Source: JAJVID01 sp963743425
GTDB taxonomy: Bacteria > Acidobacteriota > Blastocatellia > RBC074
Direction of reading: 5' to 3'
DNA: 64,000 bases
Assembly: GCA_963743425.1 (NCBI GenBank)
Contig: CAVUPU010000003.1
Location: forward strand, 496,001 to 560,000
Below are positions 11,588 through 21,221 of the stretch, piece after piece; the stretch's first letter is position 1; each line of letters opens with the position of its first letter. The notes beneath the pieces were generated by a model, which did no database searches, was not told the origin of the DNA, and saw nothing but the letters and a program-made list of their open reading frames with translations. Both the position numbers and the translations under genes were made by a program.

Positions 11588-13234
11588 ATGCTCGAAAAAT
11601 CAAATATCGAAGTCGCGGAAACAACGACTGACGGCAGCAAGCGCAGTATACCACAAAAGTTCACCGTATGTTCGTCGAAGGATAAATCCTTCAACTCACA
11701 TACGGTCTCGATTTCCTCTCCATCCAACCGAAGCGGTTTGGAGGGAGAATCCATTGAGGATCCCTGGTTGAATTCTTCGCGGCGCCGGGGGGGCAAAATA
11801 GCGATTTTGATCGCTTCGTTATTGGGTTTCGTAGCTGCTGGAGCTACAGTCATCGGTTTGGCCCAGAACCGAAAAGACGCCGGACGCCCGCCGAATTTCG
11901 TGATCATCTTTGCGGATGACCTCGGCTACGCCGACATCGGCAGCTTCGGAGCCTCCGGTTACAAGACGCCCAATCTCGACCGGATGGCGAGGGAAGGCGC
12001 GCGGCTGACCGATTTTTATGTCGCGCAGGCGGTATGCTCGGCTTCGCGCGCGGCGCTGTTGACCGGGAGCTACCCGAACCGCGTTGGCATTCAGGGCGCG
12101 CTCAATCACCGCGCGGAACATGGCGTCAATGACAGTGAGGTGACGATAGCCGAGGTTTTAAAAACGCGCGGATACGCCACGGCGATCTTCGGCAAATGGC
12201 ATCTCGGCCATCACCCGCAATTTCTCCCCACACGACACGGCTTCGACGAATATCTGGGCCTGCCGTACTCGAACGATATGTGGCCGAACCATCCTTCGGC
12301 GCCGAAAGGCTTTTTCCCCGAACTGCCGTTGATCGAGAACGAGAAGGTCGCGCAATTGGCGCCAGATCAGACGCAATTGACGACGTGGTACACCGAACGC
12401 GCCGTCAAATTCATCGAGAAGAATAAGGACAAGCCATTCTTTCTCTATCTGCCTCATTCAATGCCGCACGTGCCGCTATTCGTTTCGGACAAGTTCAGGG
12501 GCAAAACGCGGCGAGGGCTGTATGGCGATGTGATCGAGGAGATCGACTGGTCTGTCGGTCAGGTCCTCGACGCGTTGAAGCGGTTGAATCTGGATCGTGA
12601 CACGCTGGTGATCTTCACCTCAGACAACGGCCCGTGGTTGAGTTACGGCAATCACGCCGGCTCGGCCAGACCTCTGCGCGAAGGCAAGGGAACCACTTTC
12701 GATGGCGGCGTGCGCGTGCCGTTCGTGGCGCGCTGGCCGGGCAGGATTCCCGCAGGCGCCGTCAATCGCCAGCCGGCGATGACGATCGATCTGCTGCCGA
12801 CGATTGCGAAGATCGCCGGGGCCGAGACGTCGAAAGACCGTATCATTGACGGCCTCGACATCTGGCCGCTGCTCGCAAACCGGCGCAACGCGCGAAGCCC
12901 TCACGACGCGCTTTATTTTTACTGGGGCAGGGAACTGCACGCGGTTCGCAGCGGCAAATGGAAGCTCCATTTGCCGCATCCTTACCAGCATCTTGAGAGC
13001 GCAAGCGCCGACGGCAAGCCGGGCCGTTACGTCAGACAGGAGCAGGAGCTTGCGCTCTTCGATCTCGAAAGGGACGTCGGAGAATCGACGAACGTCGCTG
13101 ACAAGAACCCCGACGTCGTCAAAGTGTTGATGACCTTCGTCGAACGCGCCCGCGAAGATTTGGGCGACGCGTTGGTCAAACGCGAGGGCAAGAATGTGCG
13201 CGAGCCGGGGCGTCTGGCGGCGTCGGGCAAATAA
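11588..13234 (+). CDS. Sulfatase (Cys-type, formylglycine-dependent)
   Basis: Hydrolyses sulfate esters, probably outside the cytoplasm. The active-site segment is CSASRAALLTG, a Cys-type variant of the CxPSR motif (CxASR), so an FGE encoded elsewhere should mature it. IFADDLGYADIG supplies the paired Asp metal ligands, and SDNGPW near the middle supplies another metal site. GKWHLGHH is typical of the family. An internal hydrophobic helix (IAILIASLLGFVAAGATVIG) precedes the catalytic domain and is unusually far from the N terminus, after about 70 polar residues. The start is uncertain: I use the ATG at 11588 (MLEKSN), but 11546 inside the palindrome or a later TTG near the helix is possible. 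The MFS gene follows after 22 bases. Confidence 0.88.
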   Translation: MLEKSNIEVAETTTDGSKRSIPQKFTVCSSKDKSFNSHTVSISSPSNRSGLEGESIEDPWLNSSRRRGGKIAILIASLLGFVAAGATVIGLAQNRKDAGRPPNFVIIFADDLGYADIGSFGASGYKTPNLDRMAREGARLTDFYVAQAVCSASRAALLTGSYPNRVGIQGALNHRAEHGVNDSEVTIAEVLKTRGYATAIFGKWHLGHHPQFLPTRHGFDEYLGLPYSNDMWPNHPSAPKGFFPELPLIENEKVAQLAPDQTQLTTWYTERAVKFIEKNKDKPFFLYLPHSMPHVPLFVSDKFRGKTRRGLYGDVIEEIDWSVGQVLDALKRLNLDRDTLVIFTSDNGPWLSYGNHAGSARPLREGKGTTFDGGVRVPFVARWPGRIPAGAVNRQPAMTIDLLPTIAKIAGAETSKDRIIDGLDIWPLLANRRNARSPHDALYFYWGRELHAVRSGKWKLHLPHPYQHLESASADGKPGRYVRQEQELALFDLERDVGESTNVADKNPDVVKVLMTFVERAREDLGDALVKREGKNVREPGRLAASGK

Positions 13235-13256
13235 AATAGGGATTGAAACACGATCT

Positions 13257-14489
13257 ATGAAGCAAAACGATTTGAACGATCCGGCGGCCGGCGAAGTAAT
13301 GAGTCCCGCGAAAGTACAGGTCGCGGCGACAGCCTTCCTTAGCCTCTTTTCGCTCGTCGGGCTGTCGTTTTACGGCCTGCCATTCTTTTACGACTTTATG
13401 GTCAAGGAATTCGGCTGGTCGCGGGCGACGGTCACATCGGGCAACGCCTTCGGCAAAATAATTGTCGGGCCGTTGTTCGGGTTTCTGGCCGGATGGATCA
13501 TCGATCGCTTCGGGCCGCGACGGTTGATGATGGCCGGAATTCTGATGGGCGGCCTTGCGCTCGTCGGGTTGAGCCAGATTACCGCGCTCTGGATGTTTTA
13601 TTTCTTCTACCTCTTCAACGCGCTGGGTTATGTTTGCGGCGGGCCGCTGCCCAACCAGGTGCTGCTTTCGCGATGGTTCGACAAGGCGCGCGGCAAAGCG
13701 ATGGGATTCGCTTACATCGGCATCGGCATCGGAGGAATGGTCGTGCCGCAACTGGCTAAGTGGCTGAACGCCCAGTTCGGCTGGCATCGGGCGCTGATGA
13801 CTCTCGGCTTGCTGATGATTGTCATCGCGCTGCCATTGGTTTGGTTCGTCAAAGAGCAGCCCGAAGGTTACGCCGCGCAGAAGGCGGCCCCGCCGATGCC
13901 GATCGCCGACATCCTCAAGAAGCCGGCTTTTTACCTGCTCGCCATCGGTAGCATGTGCTCGATCGGCGCGGTCGGCGGCACTAACCAGCACCTCAAACTT
14001 TTCATGGGCCTGGACCTGAAATACTCGCAGGACATGGCGGCGAACGTCATCTCGCTGGTGCTGGCTTCGAGCGTCGCGGGGAGGTTGTTAATGGGCTGGC
14101 TGGCGGACCGGTTCCCGAAGAAGTATGTGATGCTGTTGATCTACACGATGGTCTCGGCGGCGATACCCCTGCTGTATTTCGTCTCGACGCCGGGCGTGAT
14201 CTACGTCTTCGCCGTCGCGTTCGGCATAGCGTTCGGCGGCGATTACATGATCATTCCGCTGATGGCCGCCGAGATGTTCGGCCTGAAAGTCATGGGTCGC
14301 GTCATGGGAATCATCCTGACCGCCGACGGTGTGGCCGAGGCGCTGGCGCCTATGCTGGTCGGTTTCCTGCACGATCGAAGCGGAAATTACGCGCACGGAT
14401 TCGCCGCGTTGATCGGATTGGCGGCGCTCGGCGCGATTGCGGTCGCGATGCTCCCGCGCAAACCTCTCTATCAAACGGAGCCGAAGTGA
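13257..14489 (+). CDS. MFS transporter, monocarboxylate/oxalate-formate type
   Basis: A 410-residue major facilitator with about 12 hydrophobic helices. GWIIDRFGPRRLMM after helix 2 is the classical MFS loop 2-3 motif, and GWLADRFPKKYVM is its counterpart in the second half. SRWFDKARGKAMGFAYIG and the overall look resemble the OFA and monocarboxylate porter groups. Start 13257 (MKQNDLND) is chosen; an extension into the sulfatase gene is not needed. The probable operon with the upstream sulfatase suggests uptake or export of a small acid released from carbohydrate breakdown, but the substrate cannot be read from sequence. Confidence 0.88.
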   Translation: MKQNDLNDPAAGEVMSPAKVQVAATAFLSLFSLVGLSFYGLPFFYDFMVKEFGWSRATVTSGNAFGKIIVGPLFGFLAGWIIDRFGPRRLMMAGILMGGLALVGLSQITALWMFYFFYLFNALGYVCGGPLPNQVLLSRWFDKARGKAMGFAYIGIGIGGMVVPQLAKWLNAQFGWHRALMTLGLLMIVIALPLVWFVKEQPEGYAAQKAAPPMPIADILKKPAFYLLAIGSMCSIGAVGGTNQHLKLFMGLDLKYSQDMAANVISLVLASSVAGRLLMGWLADRFPKKYVMLLIYTMVSAAIPLLYFVSTPGVIYVFAVAFGIAFGGDYMIIPLMAAEMFGLKVMGRVMGIILTADGVAEALAPMLVGFLHDRSGNYAHGFAALIGLAALGAIAVAMLPRKPLYQTEPK

Positions 14490-14534
14490 GCGACGCGTCG
14501 AACAAGATGAGCTTTTGACAAAAATGAAAATCGC

Positions 14535-14626
14535 CCCTGGGTACGCATCGCTTCCAGCGTGCTCGGCTTCGGACAATGTCCGAGTTATAGAAGTCCGTCG
14601 CCGCTGGAAGCGATGCGTACCCAGGG
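14535..14626. repeat. Palindromic element, family A copy 1
   Basis: Perfect 24-base arms lie at 14535-14558 (CCCTGGGTACGCATCGCTTC...) and 14603-14626, around a 44-base loop. A second copy with the same arm sequence lies at 24201-24301. It sits directly before the ribosome binding site of the next gene. Confidence 0.85.
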
Positions 14627-14646
14627 ATGTTCTGAGGAAGTATCAC

Positions 14647-15504
14647 ATGAAATTGTTTCTATTTTTACTACTGTCGCCGTTCTTCGTAATGATCCATCCG
14701 GAGCCCGCTATCGATCCGGGAGTCGCTCGGGGATCGCTCCGGGTGAACGAAAAAAACATCACGCTCCGTCACGCCTACGCCCATTTGCACGACAACGCCG
14801 AGGGGCTGCTAGACGAGACGGAGAGATTGCGAGTGCTGGTTACTGACCGGGAGATCCCGCCCAATGCGCTGGACGGAATCGCCTTCCTGCCGGTGATGGA
14901 TTTGGCGAGACAGGGGCGGGTGCAGGGGTTGCTGTTTGAAATGGCCCCCGACGACCCGGACAATGTTGTGATGACGCTTCTATTTCCGCCGTCGGGGCCG
15001 GGACGCTTTCTCGTCAGACAGACGATCAACGTTTCCGGAGAGGAACTCTTCAAAGACTGGTCGCTGAAAGGCAATCGCGTCGCCGGCGCCATTGAACGCA
15101 ACGGGGAACGCGAACCGGGCCTCTCCGATTTTCCGGCGATCAGTTATTCCATCCGGTTCGACGCGCCGGTATTCAACGAACCGCAGGTCTCCGCCGATTT
15201 GAAAGGCCGAGCCGCGCTCGACAGTCCCCAGGCTCGTCTCCTATCCGCGAAGGCCGACGCTTTGGCCGGAGGCGATTTCGCGGCGGCGCGGAAGGTCTCC
15301 ACCGAACGCGCCAACCGCTGGAACCAGGCCTTCCTCGCCGGCGCGAAAGCGGAGTCGCTGGCTAAGAGAGCCGCCGAGTTGAAAAAGGCCCTTCAGAAAA
15401 TTCAACGCGTGGTGGAGCGCGGCGACCGCGCCGTCGCCATCCTTCCCGGCAAGCAATGGTTTAGCTTTGTGCGCGAAGGCGGAGAATGGAAGTCCGACGA
15501 TTGA
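14647..15504 (+). CDS. Unrecognised exported protein, full-length member of a duplicated pair
   Basis: 285 residues from the ATG at 14647, with GAGGAAG as ribosome binding site and a signal-like helix (LFLFLLLSPFFVM). The middle contains beta-rich segments (KNITLRHAYAHLH, LRVLVTDREIPPNALDG) that recall acidobacterial exported proteins of unknown function. The C-terminal 117 residues end QWFSFVREGGEWKSDD and are predicted helical (ALQKIQRVVERGDRA). That part is repeated in a truncated copy ending at 21599. I do not recognise a function. Confidence 0.75.
   Translation: MKLFLFLLLSPFFVMIHPEPAIDPGVARGSLRVNEKNITLRHAYAHLHDNAEGLLDETERLRVLVTDREIPPNALDGIAFLPVMDLARQGRVQGLLFEMAPDDPDNVVMTLLFPPSGPGRFLVRQTINVSGEELFKDWSLKGNRVAGAIERNGEREPGLSDFPAISYSIRFDAPVFNEPQVSADLKGRAALDSPQARLLSAKADALAGGDFAAARKVSTERANRWNQAFLAGAKAESLAKRAAELKKALQKIQRVVERGDRAVAILPGKQWFSFVREGGEWKSDD
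15151..15504 (+). repeat. 354-base direct repeat, left copy
   Basis: The 3' part of the exported-protein gene from ATCCGGTTCGACGCGCCGGT to its stop. It aligns without gaps to 21246-21599, same orientation, with 14 amino-acid differences in 117 by eye. The two copies bracket the TIR/STAND operon. Confidence 0.85.
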
Positions 15505-15582
15505 GAAGAGCAATGACCGTTTGGGGAGCGTCGAAGCGGACAAAAGCGCCAGCTTGATCAGCCTCTTCATTGTCCTATCGCT

Positions 15583-18500
15583 TCACTTATTCCTATGCCG
15601 GGCGACCTCTTCATCCGTCGCCCCGCGCCACAGATTGACCGTATTATCAATGTTGCTGCTGGCCAGCGTCCGCCCGTCGGACGAGAAGGCCACTGAAGCG
15701 ACCCAAGACCCAGGCCCTTTCAGCGTAGCCAGTTCCTGTCTGCTCTTCACATCCCACAGCTTGACCGTCTTGTCCTGGCTGCCGCTGGCCAATGTCCGAC
15801 CGTCTGGTGAGAAGACCACCGAAGTGACAGGATCCCCATGCCCTTTCAGCGTGGCCATCTCCTGCCTTCTTTTTGCGTCCCACAGCTTGACTGTCTTGTC
15901 CTTACTGCTGCTGGCCAGCGTCCGACCGTCTGGCGAGAAGGCCACTGAGTGGACAAAACCCTTGTGCCCTTTCAGCGTGGCCAACTCCTGGCCGGTCTTT
16001 GCGTCCCGCAGTTTGATCGTCTCGTCCTCACTGCCGATGGCCAGTGTCCGCCCGTCCGGCGAGAAAGCCACTGCGACAACGTTTCGCCCATGCCCCTTCA
16101 GCGTCGCAAGTTCCTGACCCGACTTCCAGTCCCACAGCCTGACCGTATAGTCATTACTGGCGCTGGCCAGTGTCCGCCCGTCCGGCGAGAAGGCCACTGC
16201 GTTGATGCCTTCCTTGTGCCCTTTCAGCACCGCCAGTTCCTGACCCGACTTCCAATCCCACAGCTTGACCGTATAGTCCCGATTGATGATAGCCATCGTC
16301 TGACCGTCCGGCGAGAAGGCCACCGAAGAGGTACCTTCCTTGTGCTCTTTCATCGTCGCCAGCTCCTGACCCGACTTCCAATCCCACAGCTTGATCGCAT
16401 TGTCTGTACTGTTGGTGGCCAGCATCCGACCGTCGGCGGCAAAAGCCATCGCTCTGATACCCCCCCCGTCCCCTTTCAGTGTCGCTGGCTCCAGACGCGA
16501 CTCCCAGTCCCACAACTTGACCGTCGCGTCCATGCCGCCGCTGGCCAGTGTCCGCCCGTCCGGCGAGAAGGCCACTGTAGAGACAGAACTTTTCAACGTC
16601 GCTAGCGCCTTGCCCGACTTCCAGTCCCACAGGATCGTCTTGTCCGGACTGCCGATGGCCAGCGTCCGCCCGTCTGGCGAGAAGGCCACCGAAGTGACAT
16701 ACCCCCACGGACTTAGCGTTGCCAACTCCTTACCCGACTTCCAATCCCACAACTTGACTATATTGTCCTCACCGCCGCTGGCCAGCGTCTGTCCGTCCGG
16801 CGAGAAGGCCACTGCTTCGACATCTTCCGTGTGCTCTAGCGTCGCCATCTCCTTGCCCGACTTCCAGTCCCACAGCTTGACCGTCTCGTCCCAACTAGCG
16901 CTGGCCAGCGTCTGATTGTCCGGCGAGAAAGCAACCGAAGTGACAGAGCGCATGTGTCCTTCCAATGTCGCCAGTTCCTGACCCGACTTCCAATCCCACA
17001 GTTTGATCGTGTTGTCCCAACTGCCGCTGGCAAGTGTCCGCCCGTCCGGCGAGAAGGCTACCGCAGAGACACCTTCCCTGTGCCCATTGAGCGCGTCCAA
17101 CTCCTGCCCGGTCCTCGCGTCCCACAGTTTGATCGTCTTGTCCTGACTGCCACTGGCCAGCGTCCGCCCGTCCGGCGAGAAGGCCACCGACAAGACAGAA
17201 TCCCCGTGCCCTTTCAGCGTGGCCAGTTCCTGTCCGGTCTTCGCGTTCCACAGCTTGACTGTCTTGTCCCTACTGCCGCTGGCCAGTGTCCGCCCGTCTG
17301 GCGAGAAGGCCACCGAAGTGACAGAACTCCCATGCCTTTTCAGCGTGGTCTGTAATTTCGGGTTTTGTTCCCAAAGGTAGAACCAGTAGAAGTCTCGTAA
17401 ATCTTTTTGCTTCGGCAATGGAAGATAAGTATCAAGCAGTTCAAATCCCCTTGTCGTGTTGAGGCTTTCAAACTCGGCGCGCGCCAGATTCATGTTGGCC
17501 ACATAGGCAGTGCTGTCAGCCACTTCTTTTTGCCTTTGAGCCTCCGCTGTCGCCGCGTTCGCTGCCTGAGTTTGTCGTTGCGCAATCAGCGTCTGATCTT
17601 CAGCCTTCTTCCGATTATCTTCAGCCCGCTGCTTTTCTGTTTCGGCTCTAGCCTTCTCTCTCTCGGCTATGGTTTTTTGATCAAGCGCATACTGTTTGGC
17701 TACATCTGCTTCTACCTTCTGTTTCTCGGCAATCTCCTTTTGTCTATCGGCGCTACGATAGGCCGAGAAAGCGAAGCCAGCGGCGGACAGCGCTAATAAA
17801 GCCGCCACGATCAAGGCCGCGACGAAGCGCCGCAGACGCGCTGCTGACCGGGTTTGCTCTTCCAGCCGCTGGCGTTGCGCTTCGGCCAGCGCCTCCGCCT
17901 GTTTCAGCTTCTCTTGCTGCGCGCGTTCGCGTTCGATGATCTCTTCGCGCTGCTGCTGCTGGCTGGCTTGCAGGAAGTCCATCGCCAGGTCGAATTCGGG
18001 ATGGTAACGTCGCGCCCAGTGGCGGTTGGGCTTTTGCCTCTCCTGCCAATCGAGCGCGAGTTTCAAATCGGGGTCGCGCCACAACCCGGCATGGCCGTCG
18101 CGTTGCAGCTCTGCGGTGTCGGACAGTCGAACGTAGATGCGGGCTGAGCGCGCCTCTTCTTCGACCCATTCGTTCAGCCGCTTTTCTTTCTCTCCGGTTT
18201 CGTTCTCCCGTCCTTTCCATCCGCGGATCAGGCTCTCGTGCGAAATGTCGATCAACGAATCGGCGTCGAGCGGCGCGCCCGCTTGCGGCGTCAGGAATGA
18301 GCGGCCCGGCGCTCGGAATTTTTCGATGACGGAGATGACTTCGACTGCGCTGGCTTCAGCGATGTCGCATATCTCGCCGAGAGTGATGGGGCGGCGCGTT
18401 TCGCGGTTGTCCGCGCCTTTTTCGGTCAACGCTTTGAACATCTTCTCGGCGATCTGCTGGCCGCGCGCGCCCATCCCCCCGCCGACCTCATCGAACGCCT

Positions 18501-19476
18501 CGTCGGCGTGCCGGGAGAGCGCCTGCGCCATTCCGCCAATGGTCTCGTAACAGCACAGGTCAATCGCCTCGCCTTCGTGAACCGCGTTGTGAGCCGGAGT
18601 CTTGTTCGCCCACTCATCCCAGGTTCGCATGAGCGCGTGCTGCAGGATGGGCAACTGGTCGGGGTTGTCGCCCACGTCGTTGAGCAGGCGGTTGACCAGG
18701 CGCGGAGTGATCTCGCCGCCGGCGACGGCTACGGGGCCGGTGATGGCGGCGCGGCGCTGTTCGCGCGTCAGGCGCGGTATGAGGTACTGGCCTTCGTTGA
18801 TGGCTTCGGGCAGGTCCCAGAACTGGGCGCAATCGCCGAGGTAATCCGAACGCATCGTCAGCGCGACGTAGATTGGCGTCTCCGTCTGATTTTTCGCGCC
18901 AAGCAGCAGTTTGATGAAGGCCGCTTTGTCGTTCTCATACCCTTCATCCCGGCGGCCTTGTTCGACCCGCCCATGTCCGACACGAAAGATTTCTTCAAAT
19001 TGATCGACCACCACCAGCAGGTTTTCGGTCGCGGGCATATTGGCCTGGCGCACGGCTTCGACCAGGCCCAGGCCGCCGCGACGCAACGTGGCTTCGGTGA
19101 TGGCTACTTGCAGCGCGTTGTTCTCCGGGTCCTCGGAGCCGAAGACCTCGGTGTGGTTCAATGCGCGCGCCAGATTGCCGATCGCGTCGGCGCCGGGGCG
19201 CATGATCGCCACGCGCCAGGCCGAACCCGCGCCCGTCATAAATCCGCCGTAAAGCGCAGGCAGCAGCCCCGCCCGCGCCAGCGAAGATTTGCCGCTGCCC
19301 GACGTGCCGACCACGGCCAGGAATCGCGTGGCGCCGAGTTTGGCGATGAGCTGCTGGCTCTGGCCGCTGCGCCCGAAGAAAAGGTGGCTCTCGTCAACCT
19401 CAAAAGGCCGCAGGCCAGGAAATGGATTGGACCGGACGCCGATCTCGGCAAAAAAATCTACGTTCGCTTGATTCAT
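15583..19476 (-). CDS. STAND NTPase with transmembrane helix and 14 WD40 repeats
   Basis: 1297 residues. The N terminus NPFPGLRPFEVDESHLFFGR followed by GTSGSGKSS (Walker A, residues 57-65) is the signature of nSTAND1 NTPases coupled to repeats; VVDQFEEIF is Walker B. A Gln/Glu/Lys-rich coiled coil spans about 500-720 and includes one strong hydrophobic helix (FVAALIVAALLALSAAGFAF) that may anchor it in the membrane. Residues about 728-1290 carry 14 WD40 repeats, enough for two seven-bladed propellers. The repeats are nearly identical (VAFSPDGRTLASGS.D.TVKLWD). The ATGA overlap with the upstream TIR gene (19473-19476) indicates co-translation. The likely role is a sensor or scaffold for the TIR effector; inference. 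Confidence 0.9.
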   Translation of the reverse strand: MNQANVDFFAEIGVRSNPFPGLRPFEVDESHLFFGRSGQSQQLIAKLGATRFLAVVGTSGSGKSSLARAGLLPALYGGFMTGAGSAWRVAIMRPGADAIGNLARALNHTEVFGSEDPENNALQVAITEATLRRGGLGLVEAVRQANMPATENLLVVVDQFEEIFRVGHGRVEQGRRDEGYENDKAAFIKLLLGAKNQTETPIYVALTMRSDYLGDCAQFWDLPEAINEGQYLIPRLTREQRRAAITGPVAVAGGEITPRLVNRLLNDVGDNPDQLPILQHALMRTWDEWANKTPAHNAVHEGEAIDLCCYETIGGMAQALSRHADEAFDEVGGGMGARGQQIAEKMFKALTEKGADNRETRRPITLGEICDIAEASAVEVISVIEKFRAPGRSFLTPQAGAPLDADSLIDISHESLIRGWKGRENETGEKEKRLNEWVEEEARSARIYVRLSDTAELQRDGHAGLWRDPDLKLALDWQERQKPNRHWARRYHPEFDLAMDFLQASQQQQREEIIERERAQQEKLKQAEALAEAQRQRLEEQTRSAARLRRFVAALIVAALLALSAAGFAFSAYRSADRQKEIAEKQKVEADVAKQYALDQKTIAEREKARAETEKQRAEDNRKKAEDQTLIAQRQTQAANAATAEAQRQKEVADSTAYVANMNLARAEFESLNTTRGFELLDTYLPLPKQKDLRDFYWFYLWEQNPKLQTTLKRHGSSVTSVAFSPDGRTLASGSRDKTVKLWNAKTGQELATLKGHGDSVLSVAFSPDGRTLASGSQDKTIKLWDARTGQELDALNGHREGVSAVAFSPDGRTLASGSWDNTIKLWDWKSGQELATLEGHMRSVTSVAFSPDNQTLASASWDETVKLWDWKSGKEMATLEHTEDVEAVAFSPDGQTLASGGEDNIVKLWDWKSGKELATLSPWGYVTSVAFSPDGRTLAIGSPDKTILWDWKSGKALATLKSSVSTVAFSPDGRTLASGGMDATVKLWDWESRLEPATLKGDGGGIRAMAFAADGRMLATNSTDNAIKLWDWKSGQELATMKEHKEGTSSVAFSPDGQTMAIINRDYTVKLWDWKSGQELAVLKGHKEGINAVAFSPDGRTLASASNDYTVRLWDWKSGQELATLKGHGRNVVAVAFSPDGRTLAIGSEDETIKLRDAKTGQELATLKGHKGFVHSVAFSPDGRTLASSSKDKTVKLWDAKRRQEMATLKGHGDPVTSVVFSPDGRTLASGSQDKTVKLWDVKSRQELATLKGPGSWVASVAFSSDGRTLASSNIDNTVNLWRGATDEEVARHRNK

Positions 19477-20975
19477 CGCGCGGCTCCTTTCGCTTCGCGA
19501 ATCTTTTGGAGAAACGCCGCCAGGTTGTCGGGATGGAAATCTCCGAGGTTCTTGATGACGATGGCTTCACGGGTCATAAAAAGTTCCTTGGGCTGGCTCC
19601 CGGGAGGGGCGACGTAGACCGCTTTGGCCAGCATCGGCCTGGCGCGGTCAACGACTTTCGAGATTTCGCTGAACTGCGTGCGCAGCCATCGCTCGGAGCC
19701 GTGGCCGAAATAGACCAGCAGCGCGTCGCAATCCCGCAGGTTCTGCTGATTCTCTTCTATCGCGTTCTCGCCCGTCGCGGGCAGCATCACTTCAGAGCCT
19801 GATTCGTAAAGGTATTGGTAAAGCGGCTGTATGGCGTCGAAATCTCTCTGTTCGCAGATCAGGTAGATGTAAGTCTGACCGGCGTCCGTCATCTCCTGGG
19901 CAGGTTTCACCTGCAGGGAAGCGAGCTGGTTCTGAATGACGGTCTTGAGGTCTTCGAGCTTTTCGCGCAGCAGTTCGGCGTTTTTGAGCGCGACCGGGCT
20001 GTTGCTCAAATATTCGATGAAGGCTTGCTGCCGGCTCTCTTTGGGCTTGAGGTCGCTAGGCAGCCAGATCAATCGTTTGAATTGTGAATTGTCGCTGCGG
20101 GCCTCGGCCAGGTCATGCTGGATGCGCACGATGGATCGATCTTCCAATTCCGGGACAATGCCGTAATGCGCGCCGATCAAATGAACCGATAGCCGCGCCT
20201 GCCGCAGGTACTCGGTAACGGTTTCGATGAGTTTGGGGCCTTGCAGCGGCAGCTCTTTGTCCGGCACGACCTGATAACCGAATTGCGACAGCTCACGCCT
20301 GACGCGGTCGCGCTCCAACGTCAGATCGGCCGTCGTCTCCGCCAGGTAGATGACCGCCTTCTCGTGCCCGTTAGCCGTATGCCCGTTTGAACCCGATGCG
20401 CTTGTTTTAGCCGCAGGGTTTGCGGCGCTCGACAGAGAGCGGAGGTTGATGATTTGCTGGCTGATGTCCTGGGCCAGATCCTCGAACTTGTCCCAGTACC
20501 TGCGATCATCGAGATCGGCGCCGAACTCTTTCGCCCTGCCCGTGGCTTCGTCGTACTCGTAGAACTCATAACCGAGCGAGCCGCTCAACTCCTGCGGATG
20601 TCGCTCTCGCGGGATGTGGGTTTTGACTACTTTGAAAACGCGTGATTTGTTGTTGATCGTCAGCCCGACGCCGTGTCTGGCTTCCTGGCAAAAATGGCTC
20701 AGTTCTTTCCGGCACCAGTCGGATTTGATGTAACGGGGCGACAGCACCGAGAGCAGGACCCCGGCCTTTGACACGCGGATGACGAGTGTGTCGGCGAACT
20801 CGTCATTGCCTTGAAGTTTAAGGTCGCGCCAGATTTTGACCTCTTCACCAAGCAATTGACGCAGCCGTTTGCGCAGCCGCTCGTGCAACAGGCTGATCCA
20901 TCCGTCCTGGCCGGCGGCCAGCGTTTCGTTGTCAACGTGCGCATAGCTGATAAAGACATCGTCTTCGAAACTCAT
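19473..20975 (-). CDS. Protein with TIR domain and two further TIR-like Rossmann modules
   Basis: 500 residues in three parts. Residues 1-150: TIR (DVFISYAHVDNETLA, SVLSPRYIKSDWCRKEL). Residues 205-330: a TIR/DUF4062-like module (KAVIYLAETTADL, SVHLIGAHYGIVPE). Residues 350-495: another (TYIYLICEQRDFDAIQPL, DCDALLVYFGHGSERWL). A Ser/Gly/Asn-rich linker near 190-205 separates the first two. It is the upstream gene of a two-gene unit with the STAND-WD40 protein. TIR domains either cleave NAD+ or make cyclic nucleotides in antiphage systems, or act in protein contacts; the pair fits a TIR effector with a STAND sensor. The function is not proven. Confidence 0.85.
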   Translation of the reverse strand: MSFEDDVFISYAHVDNETLAAGQDGWISLLHERLRKRLRQLLGEEVKIWRDLKLQGNDEFADTLVIRVSKAGVLLSVLSPRYIKSDWCRKELSHFCQEARHGVGLTINNKSRVFKVVKTHIPRERHPQELSGSLGYEFYEYDEATGRAKEFGADLDDRRYWDKFEDLAQDISQQIINLRSLSSAANPAAKTSASGSNGHTANGHEKAVIYLAETTADLTLERDRVRRELSQFGYQVVPDKELPLQGPKLIETVTEYLRQARLSVHLIGAHYGIVPELEDRSIVRIQHDLAEARSDNSQFKRLIWLPSDLKPKESRQQAFIEYLSNSPVALKNAELLREKLEDLKTVIQNQLASLQVKPAQEMTDAGQTYIYLICEQRDFDAIQPLYQYLYESGSEVMLPATGENAIEENQQNLRDCDALLVYFGHGSERWLRTQFSEISKVVDRARPMLAKAVYVAPPGSQPKELFMTREAIVIKNLGDFHPDNLAAFLQKIREAKGAAR

Positions 20976-21221
20976 ATGACGCCTCCGCCGAAGTTTTGTC
21001 GGTCAGCTTCGCTGTCGCGTAAATCAGAGACGACGCGCGCCCGGGCGGGCGATAAGTTGAACCGGACTGATGTTGAATTCCCGATTGGCGCTAGGCCGAA
21101 TCGCTGAAGACGGCGGGAATAATAGCGCGAAACGAGGAAAATGGCATCACCGCGATGTCGCTTGCGCCTCAATTATCATTGAGTATGCGTCAATCGCTGT
21201 CGCCCGCGTTCGCGGGCTGGT

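Noticed and set aside
11588..13234. The FGE-like domain at 7912-8920 as the maturase for this sulfatase
   Set aside because: The lectin domain lacks the catalytic Cys pair of formylglycine-generating enzyme and is fused to TIR-NACHT, so it is a binding module.
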